The notes beneath the pieces were generated by a model, which worked only from the letters and a program-made list of their open reading frames with translations, was not told the origin of the DNA and did no database searches. The position numbers and the translations under genes are program-made. From Acidobacteriaceae bacterium (GTDB lineage Bacteria > Acidobacteriota > Terriglobia > Terriglobales > Acidobacteriaceae), in the NCBI GenBank assembly GCA_030040175.1, contig JASHUF010000560.1:1-17207 (forward strand): DNA of 17,207 nucleotides, given 5' to 3'. Shown here in pieces: positions 1 to 6,629 of this stretch (position 1 is its first letter; every line of letters starts with the position of its first letter).

Positions 1-134
1 GGAATCGAAGGTCAAACCACGCATTCCCTGCCGGGAATCTATCGCGCGGACTGGTCTTGAACGAACAGGCACAGGCTTGAATGAATTGCGCAGAAACAAC
101 GGGCCCGGTGCGCCGCAGGCGCAAGGTTCGTTAG
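1..134. other. Left edge, no gene called
   Basis: All three forward frames are open from the window edge and stop at 58-60, 149-151 and 78-80. One of them could be the tail of a gene that starts outside the window, but the readable peptides are too short to recognise. No RNA gene or terminator with a T-run is visible here. Confidence 0.3.
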
Positions 135-245
135 AGCGGTTTCAGAGTTAATGTAGCCATTTCCTGCATCGTGCAGGGTGGCTTTTCCTTAAGGGAAAAG
201 CCACTTAACGTGGTCGACCTGGGATACAGCAACTCTGAAACCGCT
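135..245. repeat. Palindromic element, copy 1 (upstream of kdsB)
   Basis: A perfect 15-bp inverted repeat (AGCGGTTTCAGAGTT at 135-149, complement at 231-245) encloses two perfect inner hairpins. One is CCTGCA-TCG-TGCAGG at 163-177. The other is an 11-bp stem with a 5-nt loop at 178-204 (arm GTGGCTTTTCC). The first 52 nt (135-186) match 1084-1135, just after kdsB, at 46 of 52 positions. It could be a REP- or MITE-like element or a structured RNA. No T-run follows the hairpins, so a classical terminator is unlikely. Confidence 0.75.
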
Positions 246-249
246 GTAG

Positions 250-269
250 CCCCGCGCTTCAGCGTGGGG
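250..269. repeat. Short GC hairpin next to palindromic element
   Basis: CCCCGCGC and GCGTGGGG pair across a TTCA loop, with one G-T wobble. It lies 4 nt beyond the outer stem of the element at 135-245, and both element copies run into a GTAGCCC-like string at their right side (246-252 and 1250-1256), so it may be part of the same unit. Confidence 0.5.
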
Positions 270-336
270 AGCGGAACCGCAAATTCGGGTGCAGAGTCCC
301 GTAGGGACGGCGCAGGGACATTTACACTCATCTCGA

Positions 337-1083
337 ATGGTCGCACCCCGCATCGCCGGCATTATTCCCGCGCGCCTCGCCTCCACGCGCCTGCCCCGCA
401 AGGTGCTGCGCGAGCTTGCCGGCCGGCCCATGGTCGAGTGGGTGTGGCGCGCGGCGCAGGCGAGCGGGCTGATGGACCCGGTGGTGGTGGCCACCGACGC
501 GGACGAAGTGGCCGCGCTCTGCCGCGCACGGTCCATCCCCGTCCTCATGACTTCGCCCGCGTGCGCCAGCGGGTCCGACAGAGTGCGCGAGGCCGCGCGC
601 CAGATCGCAGCCGAAATCTACGTCAACATCCAGGGCGACGAGCCGACGCTCACGCCGGATTTTTTCCCGCCCTTGCTGGCGCTTTTCGAACGGCCTGCGG
701 TCGAGGTGGCCACGCTCGCCGTGCGCTGCCCGCCCGAGGAGATCGCCAATCCGAATGCGGTGAAAGTGGTCACCGCGCGCGACGGCCGCGCGCTCTATTT
801 TTCGCGGGCGGCCATCCCCCATGACCGCGAACGAACCGGATTCACCGGTTACCGCAAACACCTCGGCATTTATGCCTATCGCCAGGCCGCCCTGGAGCGG
901 TTCGCAACGCTCGCTCCCTCGCCGCTCGAAACGCTGGAGCGCCTCGAGCAGCTGCGCCTTGTCGAAAACGGCATCGATATCTATGTCGCCGCTGCGCCGC
1001 GCGACACCATCGGCGTAGACACGGAGGAGGATCTCCTCCGCGCCCAGGCGCTGCTTGCTGCCTCCAAGGCCGGAGGGGGTTAG
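337..1083 (+). CDS. kdsB: 3-deoxy-manno-octulosonate cytidylyltransferase
   Basis: KdsB activates KDO with CTP to give CMP-KDO and pyrophosphate, the step before KDO transfer to lipid A in lipopolysaccharide synthesis; it is cytosolic. The 248-residue protein has the usual family length. Visible family motifs are the nucleotide-binding start IPARLASTRLPRK (10-22), SGSDRV (78-83), VNIQGDEP (96-103), HLGIYAYR (175-182), LEQLR (203-207) and GVDTEEDL (226-233). The ATG at 337 is chosen because the protein then begins six residues before the conserved IPAR block; an in-frame GTG at 289 adds 16 unlike residues. No clear ribosome-binding site precedes it. The gene stands alone, with related palindromic elements ending 91 nt before it and starting directly at its stop codon. 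Confidence 0.96.
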   Translation: MVAPRIAGIIPARLASTRLPRKVLRELAGRPMVEWVWRAAQASGLMDPVVVATDADEVAALCRARSIPVLMTSPACASGSDRVREAARQIAAEIYVNIQGDEPTLTPDFFPPLLALFERPAVEVATLAVRCPPEEIANPNAVKVVTARDGRALYFSRAAIPHDRERTGFTGYRKHLGIYAYRQAALERFATLAPSPLETLERLEQLRLVENGIDIYVAAAPRDTIGVDTEEDLLRAQALLAASKAGGG

Positions 1084-1198
1084 ACCGGTCTCACAGTTCA
1101 TGTAGCCATTTCCCACATCGTGCAGGGTGGCTTTTACTTCCACCCCGACAAGCAGGACCCGCTTGCCGGGGACACCGGCTCTTGAGGAAAAAGCCGCT
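1084..1198. repeat. Palindromic element, copy 2 (downstream of kdsB)
   Basis: Positions 1084-1135 match 135-186 at 46 of 52 positions, and similarity starts right at the kdsB stop. The GGCTTTT arm (1129-1135) again finds an AAAAGCC partner (1189-1195), but here the arms enclose an extra hairpin at 1143-1171 with an 11-bp stem and one mismatch. The small CCTGCA stem of copy 1 is disrupted by two mismatches (1114-1115). The right part up to about 1256 is only loosely similar. It may be a decayed or expanded relative of copy 1. Confidence 0.65.
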
Positions 1199-1287
1199 TC
1201 CTTGAGCCGTTCCTCCGGCCTCCAGCAGCTCTGGTTTTGCTTTAAAATGCCGTAGCCCGCAGGAGCGTCTCCGTTCCCGACCGCCTT

Positions 1288-1307
1288 CCGTCTTGCAGCG
1301 AAGACGG
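1288..1307 (-). terminator. Terminator-like hairpin after the reverse gene
   Basis: CCGTCTT and AAGACGG form a perfect 7-bp stem with a 6-nt loop, 3 nt beyond the stop codon of the reverse-strand gene at 1311-2177. No T-run follows on that strand, so its role in termination is only suggested by position. Confidence 0.35.
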
Positions 1308-1310
1308 CGA

Positions 1311-2177
1311 TTAACCAACCGGCACAAACTGCGCACCCGTTTTAGAGAAATAGATCGCCCTTTCAACCTTGAGCCCCGGAATGACTTTGGTCCTGGGTCC
1401 GAAGAAGACGAGATTGTCTCCCGTCTCGCCGGCCGACCGGTCGGACGGGCGCACGGTTTGCACGCACAACCCGCGCAGGTAGCCGCTATTGGCCACGGCC
1501 AGCCCGATCCCGCGCGCCACCGAGCAGTCAGAACTATTCACCATGGCTTCGAAAAGTGTAGGCCGCTTCCCCGGGTCCATCGCCTCCAGGGCTTTCGCTA
1601 TGCCGCGCGCGTTTTCAACGCGTTTGAGGAATGGCGCAAAACCGGGATTGTGCGGCGAAAGGTCGGCAACCAGCATATCCGCGATCAGCGCGATCTTGAC
1701 CACGCATTTGTCGGCCATGGCCTTCTCGCCATAGCCCGGGTCAAGGGCCGCTCCGGGCTTTTTGCCGTCGCGGAGAAGCCCGGGCTTGATGAGCTTGTCA
1801 ACTCCCGCGATGGGATTGAACGAGCCCTTCTGCATTTCGAGCAAACGATAGTACATGGCTTCATTCACCAGGGCTTGCTGCTGAAGGACGCAGTAAAGGC
1901 CGCCGCTCGAGGGAATGTGCGCGTTGTACGAGTAGCCGCTGAAGCGATTGGCCCGGTCGTCCTTCAGGCGCTCTCCATCGAAAGGCTGGAGCTGCTTTTC
2001 GGCGTCTTTCCGGGGAACGGGGCCGGTCTTCGGTTGCGGCAGCCACTTTGCATCGCAGCTGTGGTAAACGGTCTGACCGGGAAAAAGCATCTGGGCCGGG
2101 ATCGTTCTCGCCCGAATCTCGCTTTCCACCGCCGCGTAGACGGCAGCAAGCACGCCAGGATGCCCGACTTGCGCCAT
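1311..2177 (-). CDS. Hypothetical protein, 288 residues
   Basis: I do not recognise this protein. It begins MAQVGHPGVLAAVYAAVESE and ends with KTGAQFVPVG. It has no signal peptide, no membrane segment and no clear nucleotide-binding or metal motif; five cysteines are scattered, not paired. The composition is that of a folded soluble protein (balanced charged and hydrophobic residues, regular aromatics), unlike the Arg/Ala-rich shadow frames nearby. The ATG at 2177 is preceded by AAGGGA with sensible spacing. It is divergent from ada, 130 nt apart, and the intervening DNA holds the Ada-box-like site, so its expression could be tied to ada, but nothing in the protein suggests a DNA-repair role. 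Confidence 0.75.
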   Translation of the reverse strand: MAQVGHPGVLAAVYAAVESEIRARTIPAQMLFPGQTVYHSCDAKWLPQPKTGPVPRKDAEKQLQPFDGERLKDDRANRFSGYSYNAHIPSSGGLYCVLQQQALVNEAMYYRLLEMQKGSFNPIAGVDKLIKPGLLRDGKKPGAALDPGYGEKAMADKCVVKIALIADMLVADLSPHNPGFAPFLKRVENARGIAKALEAMDPGKRPTLFEAMVNSSDCSVARGIGLAVANSGYLRGLCVQTVRPSDRSAGETGDNLVFFGPRTKVIPGLKVERAIYFSKTGAQFVPVG

Positions 2178-2259
2178 GCTCGTTCCCTTTCGGCCCTACC
2201 AGCATAGCCGAGAATGCGCCGCGCCGCGGGCAAATTTCGAGGTCTTCGAGAACTCTGGG

Positions 2260-2271
2260 AATTGCGCGCAA
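2260..2271 (+). promoter_or_regulatory. Ada-box-like operator upstream of ada
   Basis: The string GAATTGCGCGCAAGAA (2259-2274) resembles the Escherichia coli ada operator, in which AAT and GCAA half-sites bound by methylated Ada are separated by 6 nt. Here AAT (2260-2262) and GCAA (2268-2271) are 5 nt apart. A -10-like TATGAT lies at 2307-2312, which would put this site around -60 to -48, about where the E. coli site lies. If that promoter is used, translation would start at the ATG at 2341. The one-base spacing difference leaves this uncertain. Confidence 0.4.
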
Positions 2272-2307
2272 GAATCGGAGTGCGTGCCCGCCCATGCCTG
2301 CGCGACT

Positions 2308-3417
2308 ATGATGGGCATGAGCACAAGCGTCCAACTCGCCATGCCCGCTTCCCGGCTCCAGCCCACCCGCCCCCAGGTTCTTGACGCCGAGGCTGCCTGG
2401 CGCCAGGTCGTCGCGCGCTCGCCTGTGGCGGGCTTCGTCTACGCCGTCACCACCACCGGCGTCTTTTGCCGTCCCGATTGCGCCAGCCGCCGGCCGCTGC
2501 GCGCCAACGTGCGCTTCTTCCCGACCGCCGCCGCGGCGCAGGCCGCGGGCTTCCGTCCCTGCCTTAAATGCAGTCCCGGCGCTGCGCGCGGCAGCATCTT
2601 GGACAAGATTCGTGCACATCTTGAAGCCCACCGCGACCGCGCCGTGCCCCTGGCCGAGCTGGCGCGCCTTGCAGGCTCAAGCCCCTTCACGGTGCAGCGG
2701 CTCTTCAAGCGCCGGATGGGCGTAAGCCCGCTCCAGTACCAGCGCGCGCTGCGCGCCGGCGCGCTGCGCGCCTCGCTCCGCGAAGGTCACTCGGTGACCA
2801 CGGCCATCTACGCCGCGGGGTTCAACTCCTCGAGCCGCGCCTACGAGGGCGCGCCCCTGGGCATGACGCCGGCGCGCTTCGCGCAGGGCGGCCGCGGCGA
2901 GCGCATCGGCTACACCGCGGCGCGCACGCCCTTTGGCTGGATGATCGTGGGTTCGACTTGGCGCGGCCTGTGCTGGCTTTCGCTCGCCGGCTCGCGGCGC
3001 GAGGCCGAAGCTGCGCTGCGCGCCGAGTTTCCCGCAGCCGCGCTGCACCGCGACCCCGCGCTCGCCCGCTGGATCGAAAAGGCCATCGCCGGCGTGCGCG
3101 CAGGCAGCGATCTTGGCTCCAGCATGAGCCCGGCCGACCGGCTCGATCTGCGCGGGACCGTCTTTCAGCTTCGCGTGTGGCAGGCGCTCCGGCAAATCCC
3201 GGCGGGCGAGACGCGCAGCTACTCTCAGCTTGCGCGCGAGCTGGGCGAGCCCAACTCGACCCGCGCCGTGGCCCGCGCCTGCGCCCTTAATCGCGTGGCT
3301 CTCGTCGTGCCCTGCCATCGCGTCGTCAGCGCCGCCGGCGCGCTCACCGGCTACCGCTGGGGAGTGGAGCGCAAAGAGGCGCTGCTCGCCGCCGAGCGCG
3401 AAGCCGGAAAACAGTAA
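2308..3417 (+). CDS. ada: Ada: methyl-DNA repair protein and transcriptional activator
   Basis: Ada removes methyl groups from DNA phosphotriesters and from O6-methylguanine by irreversible transfer to its own cysteines, and acts as an activator once methylated. All three domains are present in the usual order. The N-terminal zinc domain has C54, C58, C85 and C88, with C54 in the place of the E. coli phosphotriester acceptor. An AraC-type helix-turn-helix domain spans about 97-195. The methyltransferase domain (about 200-365) carries PCHRV at 335-339 with active C336. Length is 369 residues against 354 in E. coli. Starts at 2308, 2311, 2317 and 2341 are possible, none with a strong ribosome-binding site; 2341 gives the closest N-terminal length to E. 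coli. No alkB or alkA follows, so it appears to be monocistronic. Confidence 0.95.
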   Translation: MMGMSTSVQLAMPASRLQPTRPQVLDAEAAWRQVVARSPVAGFVYAVTTTGVFCRPDCASRRPLRANVRFFPTAAAAQAAGFRPCLKCSPGAARGSILDKIRAHLEAHRDRAVPLAELARLAGSSPFTVQRLFKRRMGVSPLQYQRALRAGALRASLREGHSVTTAIYAAGFNSSSRAYEGAPLGMTPARFAQGGRGERIGYTAARTPFGWMIVGSTWRGLCWLSLAGSRREAEAALRAEFPAAALHRDPALARWIEKAIAGVRAGSDLGSSMSPADRLDLRGTVFQLRVWQALRQIPAGETRSYSQLARELGEPNSTRAVARACALNRVALVVPCHRVVSAAGALTGYRWGVERKEALLAAEREAGKQ

Positions 3418-3422
3418 AGAAC

Positions 3423-3458
3423 GGGCCAGGATGACGGAGAGCGGCCGACCCCTGGCCC
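3423..3458. terminator. Hairpin after ada
   Basis: GGGCCAGG (3423-3430) and CCTGGCCC (3451-3458) are perfectly complementary, with a 20-nt loop, starting 6 nt after the ada stop. There is no T-run. The 3' arm belongs to a short CTGGCCCC word that recurs near ahcY. Confidence 0.35.
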
Positions 3459-3575
3459 CTGTCCGCCGCTCCCGGTTCCCATGTGCAATGATACGGGCGA
3501 GGGAATCGGCCGGCGCCCTGCGCCCGGTGGCGCATGCCGCGTCCTTCAGCCGGCACGAACGCGGAGCGGAGGTCC

Positions 3576-4109
3576 ATGAACGCAGGGGAAAAATCGGGTC
3601 CCGAGGCATCGGCCGAATGGGGCCAGCCGAACCCCAGGGCGCCCGCGGAGCTGGCCCGCTTTGCCTTCCTCATCGGACGCTGGCGCTGCACCGCCAAGGT
3701 GCGCCTCGAAAGCGGCGCATGGCAGACCTTCGCCGGCGTGTGGCTCGGCCGTTACATTCTTGACGGCTATGCCATCGCCGACGAGTACCGCATGACCGGC
3801 CCCGCGGGCGAGCTGCTGGTGCTCGGCCTCAATCTGCGCACCTATGAGGCCGCGCGGCAAAAGTGGCACATCAAGTGGATCAACGCGCTCAACGGTACCT
3901 GGACCGACCTCGGCCTCGACGAACTGGGCGGCGTGAAATTCGAGCGCCAGTCCGTCGTCTACGCCTTCAAGGAGCCCATGGCCGCGCACCGCCTCACGCG
4001 GGCCACCTACGCCAACATCGCCGCAGCCCACTTCACCTGGCGCGGCGAGTCGTCCGAGGACGGCAAGGACTGGCAGCCCTTCATGGTGGTCGAATGCGAC
4101 CGCGCCTGA
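3576..4109 (+). CDS. DUF1579-like small soluble protein
   Basis: A 177-residue protein with no signal peptide. The pattern FLIGRWRC (31-38), a Trp/Gly-rich strand, then YILDGYAIADEYRM (60-73) and repeated Trp-containing strands (WHIKWINALNGTW, 97-109) resembles DUF1579-like proteins, which are expected to form a lipocalin-like beta-barrel and bind a small hydrophobic ligand; the ligand is unknown. The C-terminus FTWRGESSEDGKDWQPFM fits the last strands of that fold. The start at 3576 is set by GGAGG at 3568-3572; an in-frame ATG at 3534 lacks such a site. It lies 158 nt after ada on the same strand, with a hairpin between them, so co-transcription is doubtful. Family assignment is by pattern only. 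Confidence 0.8.
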   Translation: MNAGEKSGPEASAEWGQPNPRAPAELARFAFLIGRWRCTAKVRLESGAWQTFAGVWLGRYILDGYAIADEYRMTGPAGELLVLGLNLRTYEAARQKWHIKWINALNGTWTDLGLDELGGVKFERQSVVYAFKEPMAAHRLTRATYANIAAAHFTWRGESSEDGKDWQPFMVVECDRA

Positions 4110-4119
4110 AAGGATGGGA

Positions 4120-4142
4120 CCCGGCCGGCAGCCGGCCTCGGG
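4120..4142. terminator. Terminator-like GC hairpin
   Basis: GGCCGG-CAG-CCGGCC forms a perfect 6-bp stem, extended by CCC/GGG across a 2-nt bulge. It starts 11 nt after the DUF1579-like gene and precedes the promoter at 4170. No T-run follows. Confidence 0.45.
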
Positions 4143-4169
4143 CATAAGAGCGGCATCCCTCCGGTTACG

Positions 4170-4198
4170 TTGACATCTGACCCCAGCCGTGCCATAGT
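4170..4198 (+). promoter_or_regulatory. Sigma70-type promoter
   Basis: A perfect -35 TTGACA (4170-4175) is followed after 17 nt by CATAGT (4193-4198), 4 of 6 matches to TATAAT. The start of transcription would be near 4205, leaving about 79 nt of leader before the ATG at 4284. The gap between flanking genes, the hairpin before it and the ribosome-binding site after it agree with this. Confidence 0.6.
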
Positions 4199-4283
4199 GG
4201 CTTTACCCTTTCGTACCAGAGCGTTACAGCGTCCATTAGCAACACATCCCCCAACGGTCACTGAGCTTCGCAGGAAGAAGGGT

Positions 4284-5075
4284 ATGTCAAGGTTTACGGC
4301 GAAAGCTGTCTGCGCGGTCATTGCCATCGCTGCCATCGCATCGCGCACGTCGCATAGCCAGGCGAGCCAATCCCAGCCACCCCCCCCGCCGCCTGCATCC
4401 GATAACGCGGCATCGGCCAGCGAGCCGGATCTCACTGCGCTGCAAACGGTCCAATACCTCAATCAGAAGATTGTCGACCAGGTGCGTATCCCGAACGGCA
4501 TGGACACGGGCGCCACCACGGTCTGGCCCGGGTACTTTGCCATCGAACAAGGGAAGGGAACCCTCTGGTGGATACGCGGAGCGCAGACGGGTGCGTCCAC
4601 ATGGGAGATTCGCTACTCTTCGGTCCAGGTGGACCAGCTCGATCCCAATTTTCTTACCCTGGGAATCGGCCACGGCGACTATGAAAAAATCACCATCAAG
4701 TGCAAAGCGAGCCCCGATGCCAGCGCCGCCGACCTTTGCTGGCACAACTGGGTGGCTAACTGGGACGCTCAATCTCCCACGCTGAGCGCGGGCGAGTTTG
4801 GCAATTTGATGGTTGCACGGGCGGTGGACCATGAAGGGCAGCAGATCTTAAACGGCAACGACTATTCCGATTCGCCGTTGAGAAAACAGGTCCTGCTATT
4901 CGACGGCAAGGAAAAGCAACTCATCGATGTAGAGCCGGCGAAACCCTATTCTGAGCTGGAGATTTACCTCGGCGCCGCCGATAGCGATACGGCGCAGCGA
5001 ATCCTGCGCGCTCTTCAATATCTGCTCAAGACCATGCCCGCCGCGATAACGGAAAAGGACCCCTTCGGCCCGTAG
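4284..5075 (+). CDS. Exported protein of unknown function
   Basis: A 263-residue protein that I cannot assign. It opens with a Sec-type signal peptide (basic start, hydrophobic core VCAVIAIAAIA at 9-19, possible cut after SHSQA near residue 27), then a low-complexity linker with six prolines, then a folded region starting near LTALQTVQYLNQKIVDQV. Two cysteines (in IKCKA and DLCWHNW) could form a disulfide in the periplasm. Many Trp and Tyr residues and GIGHGDYEKI-like strands suggest a beta-rich domain, and the C-terminus is helical. The ATG at 4284 has AGGAAGAAGG just upstream and a good promoter at 4170. The proline codons contain a run of eight C (4380-4387), a possible slippage or sequencing-error site. 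It appears to be a single-gene unit. Confidence 0.8.
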   Translation: MSRFTAKAVCAVIAIAAIASRTSHSQASQSQPPPPPPASDNAASASEPDLTALQTVQYLNQKIVDQVRIPNGMDTGATTVWPGYFAIEQGKGTLWWIRGAQTGASTWEIRYSSVQVDQLDPNFLTLGIGHGDYEKITIKCKASPDASAADLCWHNWVANWDAQSPTLSAGEFGNLMVARAVDHEGQQILNGNDYSDSPLRKQVLLFDGKEKQLIDVEPAKPYSELEIYLGAADSDTAQRILRALQYLLKTMPAAITEKDPFGP

Positions 5076-5138
5076 GCCGCCGTCCAAGGCCTCCCCGCCT
5101 TTGAGGTTTCTGGGATTGAGCGATTCCAGGTAGTGCTC

Positions 5139-5179
5139 GGTTGCCCCCTCCTGGCGCGTTTTCTGCGCAAGGGTGGGAA
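5139..5179 (-). repeat. Hairpin repeat family, copy B
   Basis: Read on the reverse strand, this begins TTCCCACCCTTGCG and ends with GCCAGGAGGGGGCAACC. The same hairpin occurs on the forward strand at 10441-10482. It folds into a long imperfect stem with an A-rich loop and a GCGC/GCGC tip. It lies in the 259-nt gap (5076-5334) between two convergent genes; the rest of that gap shows no gene or other clear signal. Confidence 0.7.
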
Positions 5180-5334
5180 GCCGCCAATCCTATCACGCGA
5201 GCCAACATTCCCGCGAATCCGCAACTCTATACGCGAACATTTCGTCGCGCACGGCAAACCCTCGGAACGAACCTCCCGGGCCGGGCAGAAGACCGGCGCG
5301 AAGCGGGCGCGGGGGCCGGGACGGGGTGGCGCGA

Positions 5335-6084
5335 TTACGGCCGCAGCCCGCCCGAGGCGTGGATGATTTGGCCGTTCACCCAGCCCGACTCGTCGGAAGC
5401 CAGGAAGGCGGCGATGGAGGCGATGTCCTGCGGCTGGCCGACGCGGCCGAGAGGCGTGCGCGCAATCGCCTGCTTCTCAAACTCGCTGGCCGCGAAACCC
5501 ATGGACTGAAAGCCCTCGGTGATCACCGGGCCGGGATTCACGGAGTTGACGCGAATCTTCTTCGGGCCCAGTTCCTGCGCCAGGGCCGCGCTGACGGAGT
5601 CGACCGCTCCCTTGGTGGCGCTATAGACGGCGCCGTTGGGCAGTCCCTCCGCGGCCATGGAACTGATGTTGATGACGCTGCCGCCTCTGGGATTGAAGCG
5701 CGCGACCGCTTCCTTGGTGGTGAGGAGCAGACCGAGCACGTTGACGTTGAATTGCCTGTGGAAGTGCTCGGGCGTGACCAGCTCGAGCGGGGCGAAGTCG
5801 TAAACACCGGCATTGTTGACCAGCACGTCGATGGGGCCAAGCTGGGCGGCTACGGATTGGACGAGAGGCCCGATCGCGTCGGGATTGGAGAGATCGGCCT
5901 GGACCGCGATGGCTTTGCCGCCCGCAGTGTTGATTTCCGCCACGAGCTTCTCCGCCGCGGCTTTGCTGCCCGAGTAGTTGACTGCGACCGCCGCGCCGCG
6001 GGAGGCGAACTCGCGGGCGATAGCGGCGCCGATGCCTTTCGAGGCGCCGGTAACCAGCGCCACTTTGCCTTGGAGGTTGCTCAT
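5335..6084 (-). CDS. SDR family NAD(P)-dependent oxidoreductase
   Basis: A classical short-chain dehydrogenase/reductase of 249 residues, the normal family length. The cofactor motif TGASKGIG is at 12-19, the NNAG motif at 90-93, and the catalytic residues are S141, Y154 and K158 with the expected spacing. The PGPVITEG and C-terminal SGWVNGQIIHASGG segments are typical of 3-oxoacyl-ACP-reductase-like members. The position after the second strand (VAVNYSGSKAAAEK) suggests an NADP preference, but the substrate cannot be read from sequence. The start at 6084 is preferred over 6120 because it begins at the conserved LQGKVALVTG block and has a GGGGG run upstream. It follows an arsR gene on the same strand, with an inverted repeat in between. 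Confidence 0.93.
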   Translation of the reverse strand: MSNLQGKVALVTGASKGIGAAIAREFASRGAAVAVNYSGSKAAAEKLVAEINTAGGKAIAVQADLSNPDAIGPLVQSVAAQLGPIDVLVNNAGVYDFAPLELVTPEHFHRQFNVNVLGLLLTTKEAVARFNPRGGSVINISSMAAEGLPNGAVYSATKGAVDSVSAALAQELGPKKIRVNSVNPGPVITEGFQSMGFAASEFEKQAIARTPLGRVGQPQDIASIAAFLASDESGWVNGQIIHASGGLRP

Positions 6085-6119
6085 GTTTTTGCCCCCGGTA
6101 TCGAATGCCATCCTTGCCA

Positions 6120-6141
6120 CACTTCGATGGCTGTCGAAGTG
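6120..6141. promoter_or_regulatory. Inverted repeat, candidate ArsR operator for the SDR gene
   Basis: CACTTCGA (6120-6127) and TCGAAGTG (6134-6141) form a perfect 8-6-8 inverted repeat, 36-57 nt upstream of the SDR start codon in the 132-nt gap after arsR. Size and symmetry fit an operator for a dimeric winged-helix regulator. Confidence 0.5.
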
Positions 6142-6216
6142 ATGTGCCGGGCAGGGTGTAGGATTCGGGCGGTTGTGGAAAATTCCTTGGGGCGGATTGC
6201 ACCCGGCACGGCGGCT

Positions 6217-6582
6217 TTACCTGCGGCTGGCGGCGCGGCCGGCGGTTTCAAGCCGCGCGAGCCGCTCGGCAACGGACTGGAGGACGCCGGGGCGGAGCGA
6301 GAGATAGTGGAACTTACCGCGGCGCCGGACATGGATGAGCCCGGCGGCCTCGAGCTCCTTGATGTGGTGGGAAAGAGTGGCGGCCGAGATGGACAGGTGT
6401 GCGAGGACCTGCGTGCAGCCGAGAGGGCTACGGGCGCTGGCGATCTTCTCCAGCAGCGCAAAGCGGCGGGGGTGGGCGAGAGCTTTCAGGATAGCGGCGT
6501 GCCGGGCGCGATCGGCGCGCACGGGGCGCACCGGCGTCCGCCCGGAGGACGAAGGCTTCGGTGTCGCAGTCCTGCTTCTCAT
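6217..6582 (-). CDS. ArsR-family winged-helix regulator
   Basis: A 121-residue DNA-binding protein. The winged helix-turn-helix spans about 28-95: ILKALAHPRRFALLEKI (31-47), recognition helix SISAATLSHHIKELEAAGL (64-82) and the wing VRRRGKFHYLSL (85-96). ArsR-type proteins are dimeric repressors that leave DNA when they bind a metal or small ligand. The single Cys (C56) lacks the ELCVCDL-type pair, so a classical arsenic or cadmium site is not visible. The ATG at 6582 is chosen because everything upstream in frame is Arg-rich non-coding sequence; AGGA abuts it, which is unusually close. It lies 47 nt after the methyltransferase-fused regulator and before the SDR gene, its likely target. Confidence 0.88.
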   Translation of the reverse strand: MRSRTATPKPSSSGRTPVRPVRADRARHAAILKALAHPRRFALLEKIASARSPLGCTQVLAHLSISAATLSHHIKELEAAGLIHVRRRGKFHYLSLRPGVLQSVAERLARLETAGRAASRR

Positions 6583-6629
6583 TCCTGTGTATTCGATTCG
6601 CCGAGGGCCGGATACGCACCAGTGTACGG

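Noticed and set aside
178..204. Intrinsic terminator before kdsB
   Set aside because: The stem is perfect but no T-run follows on either strand, and the hairpin is one part of a larger palindromic element.
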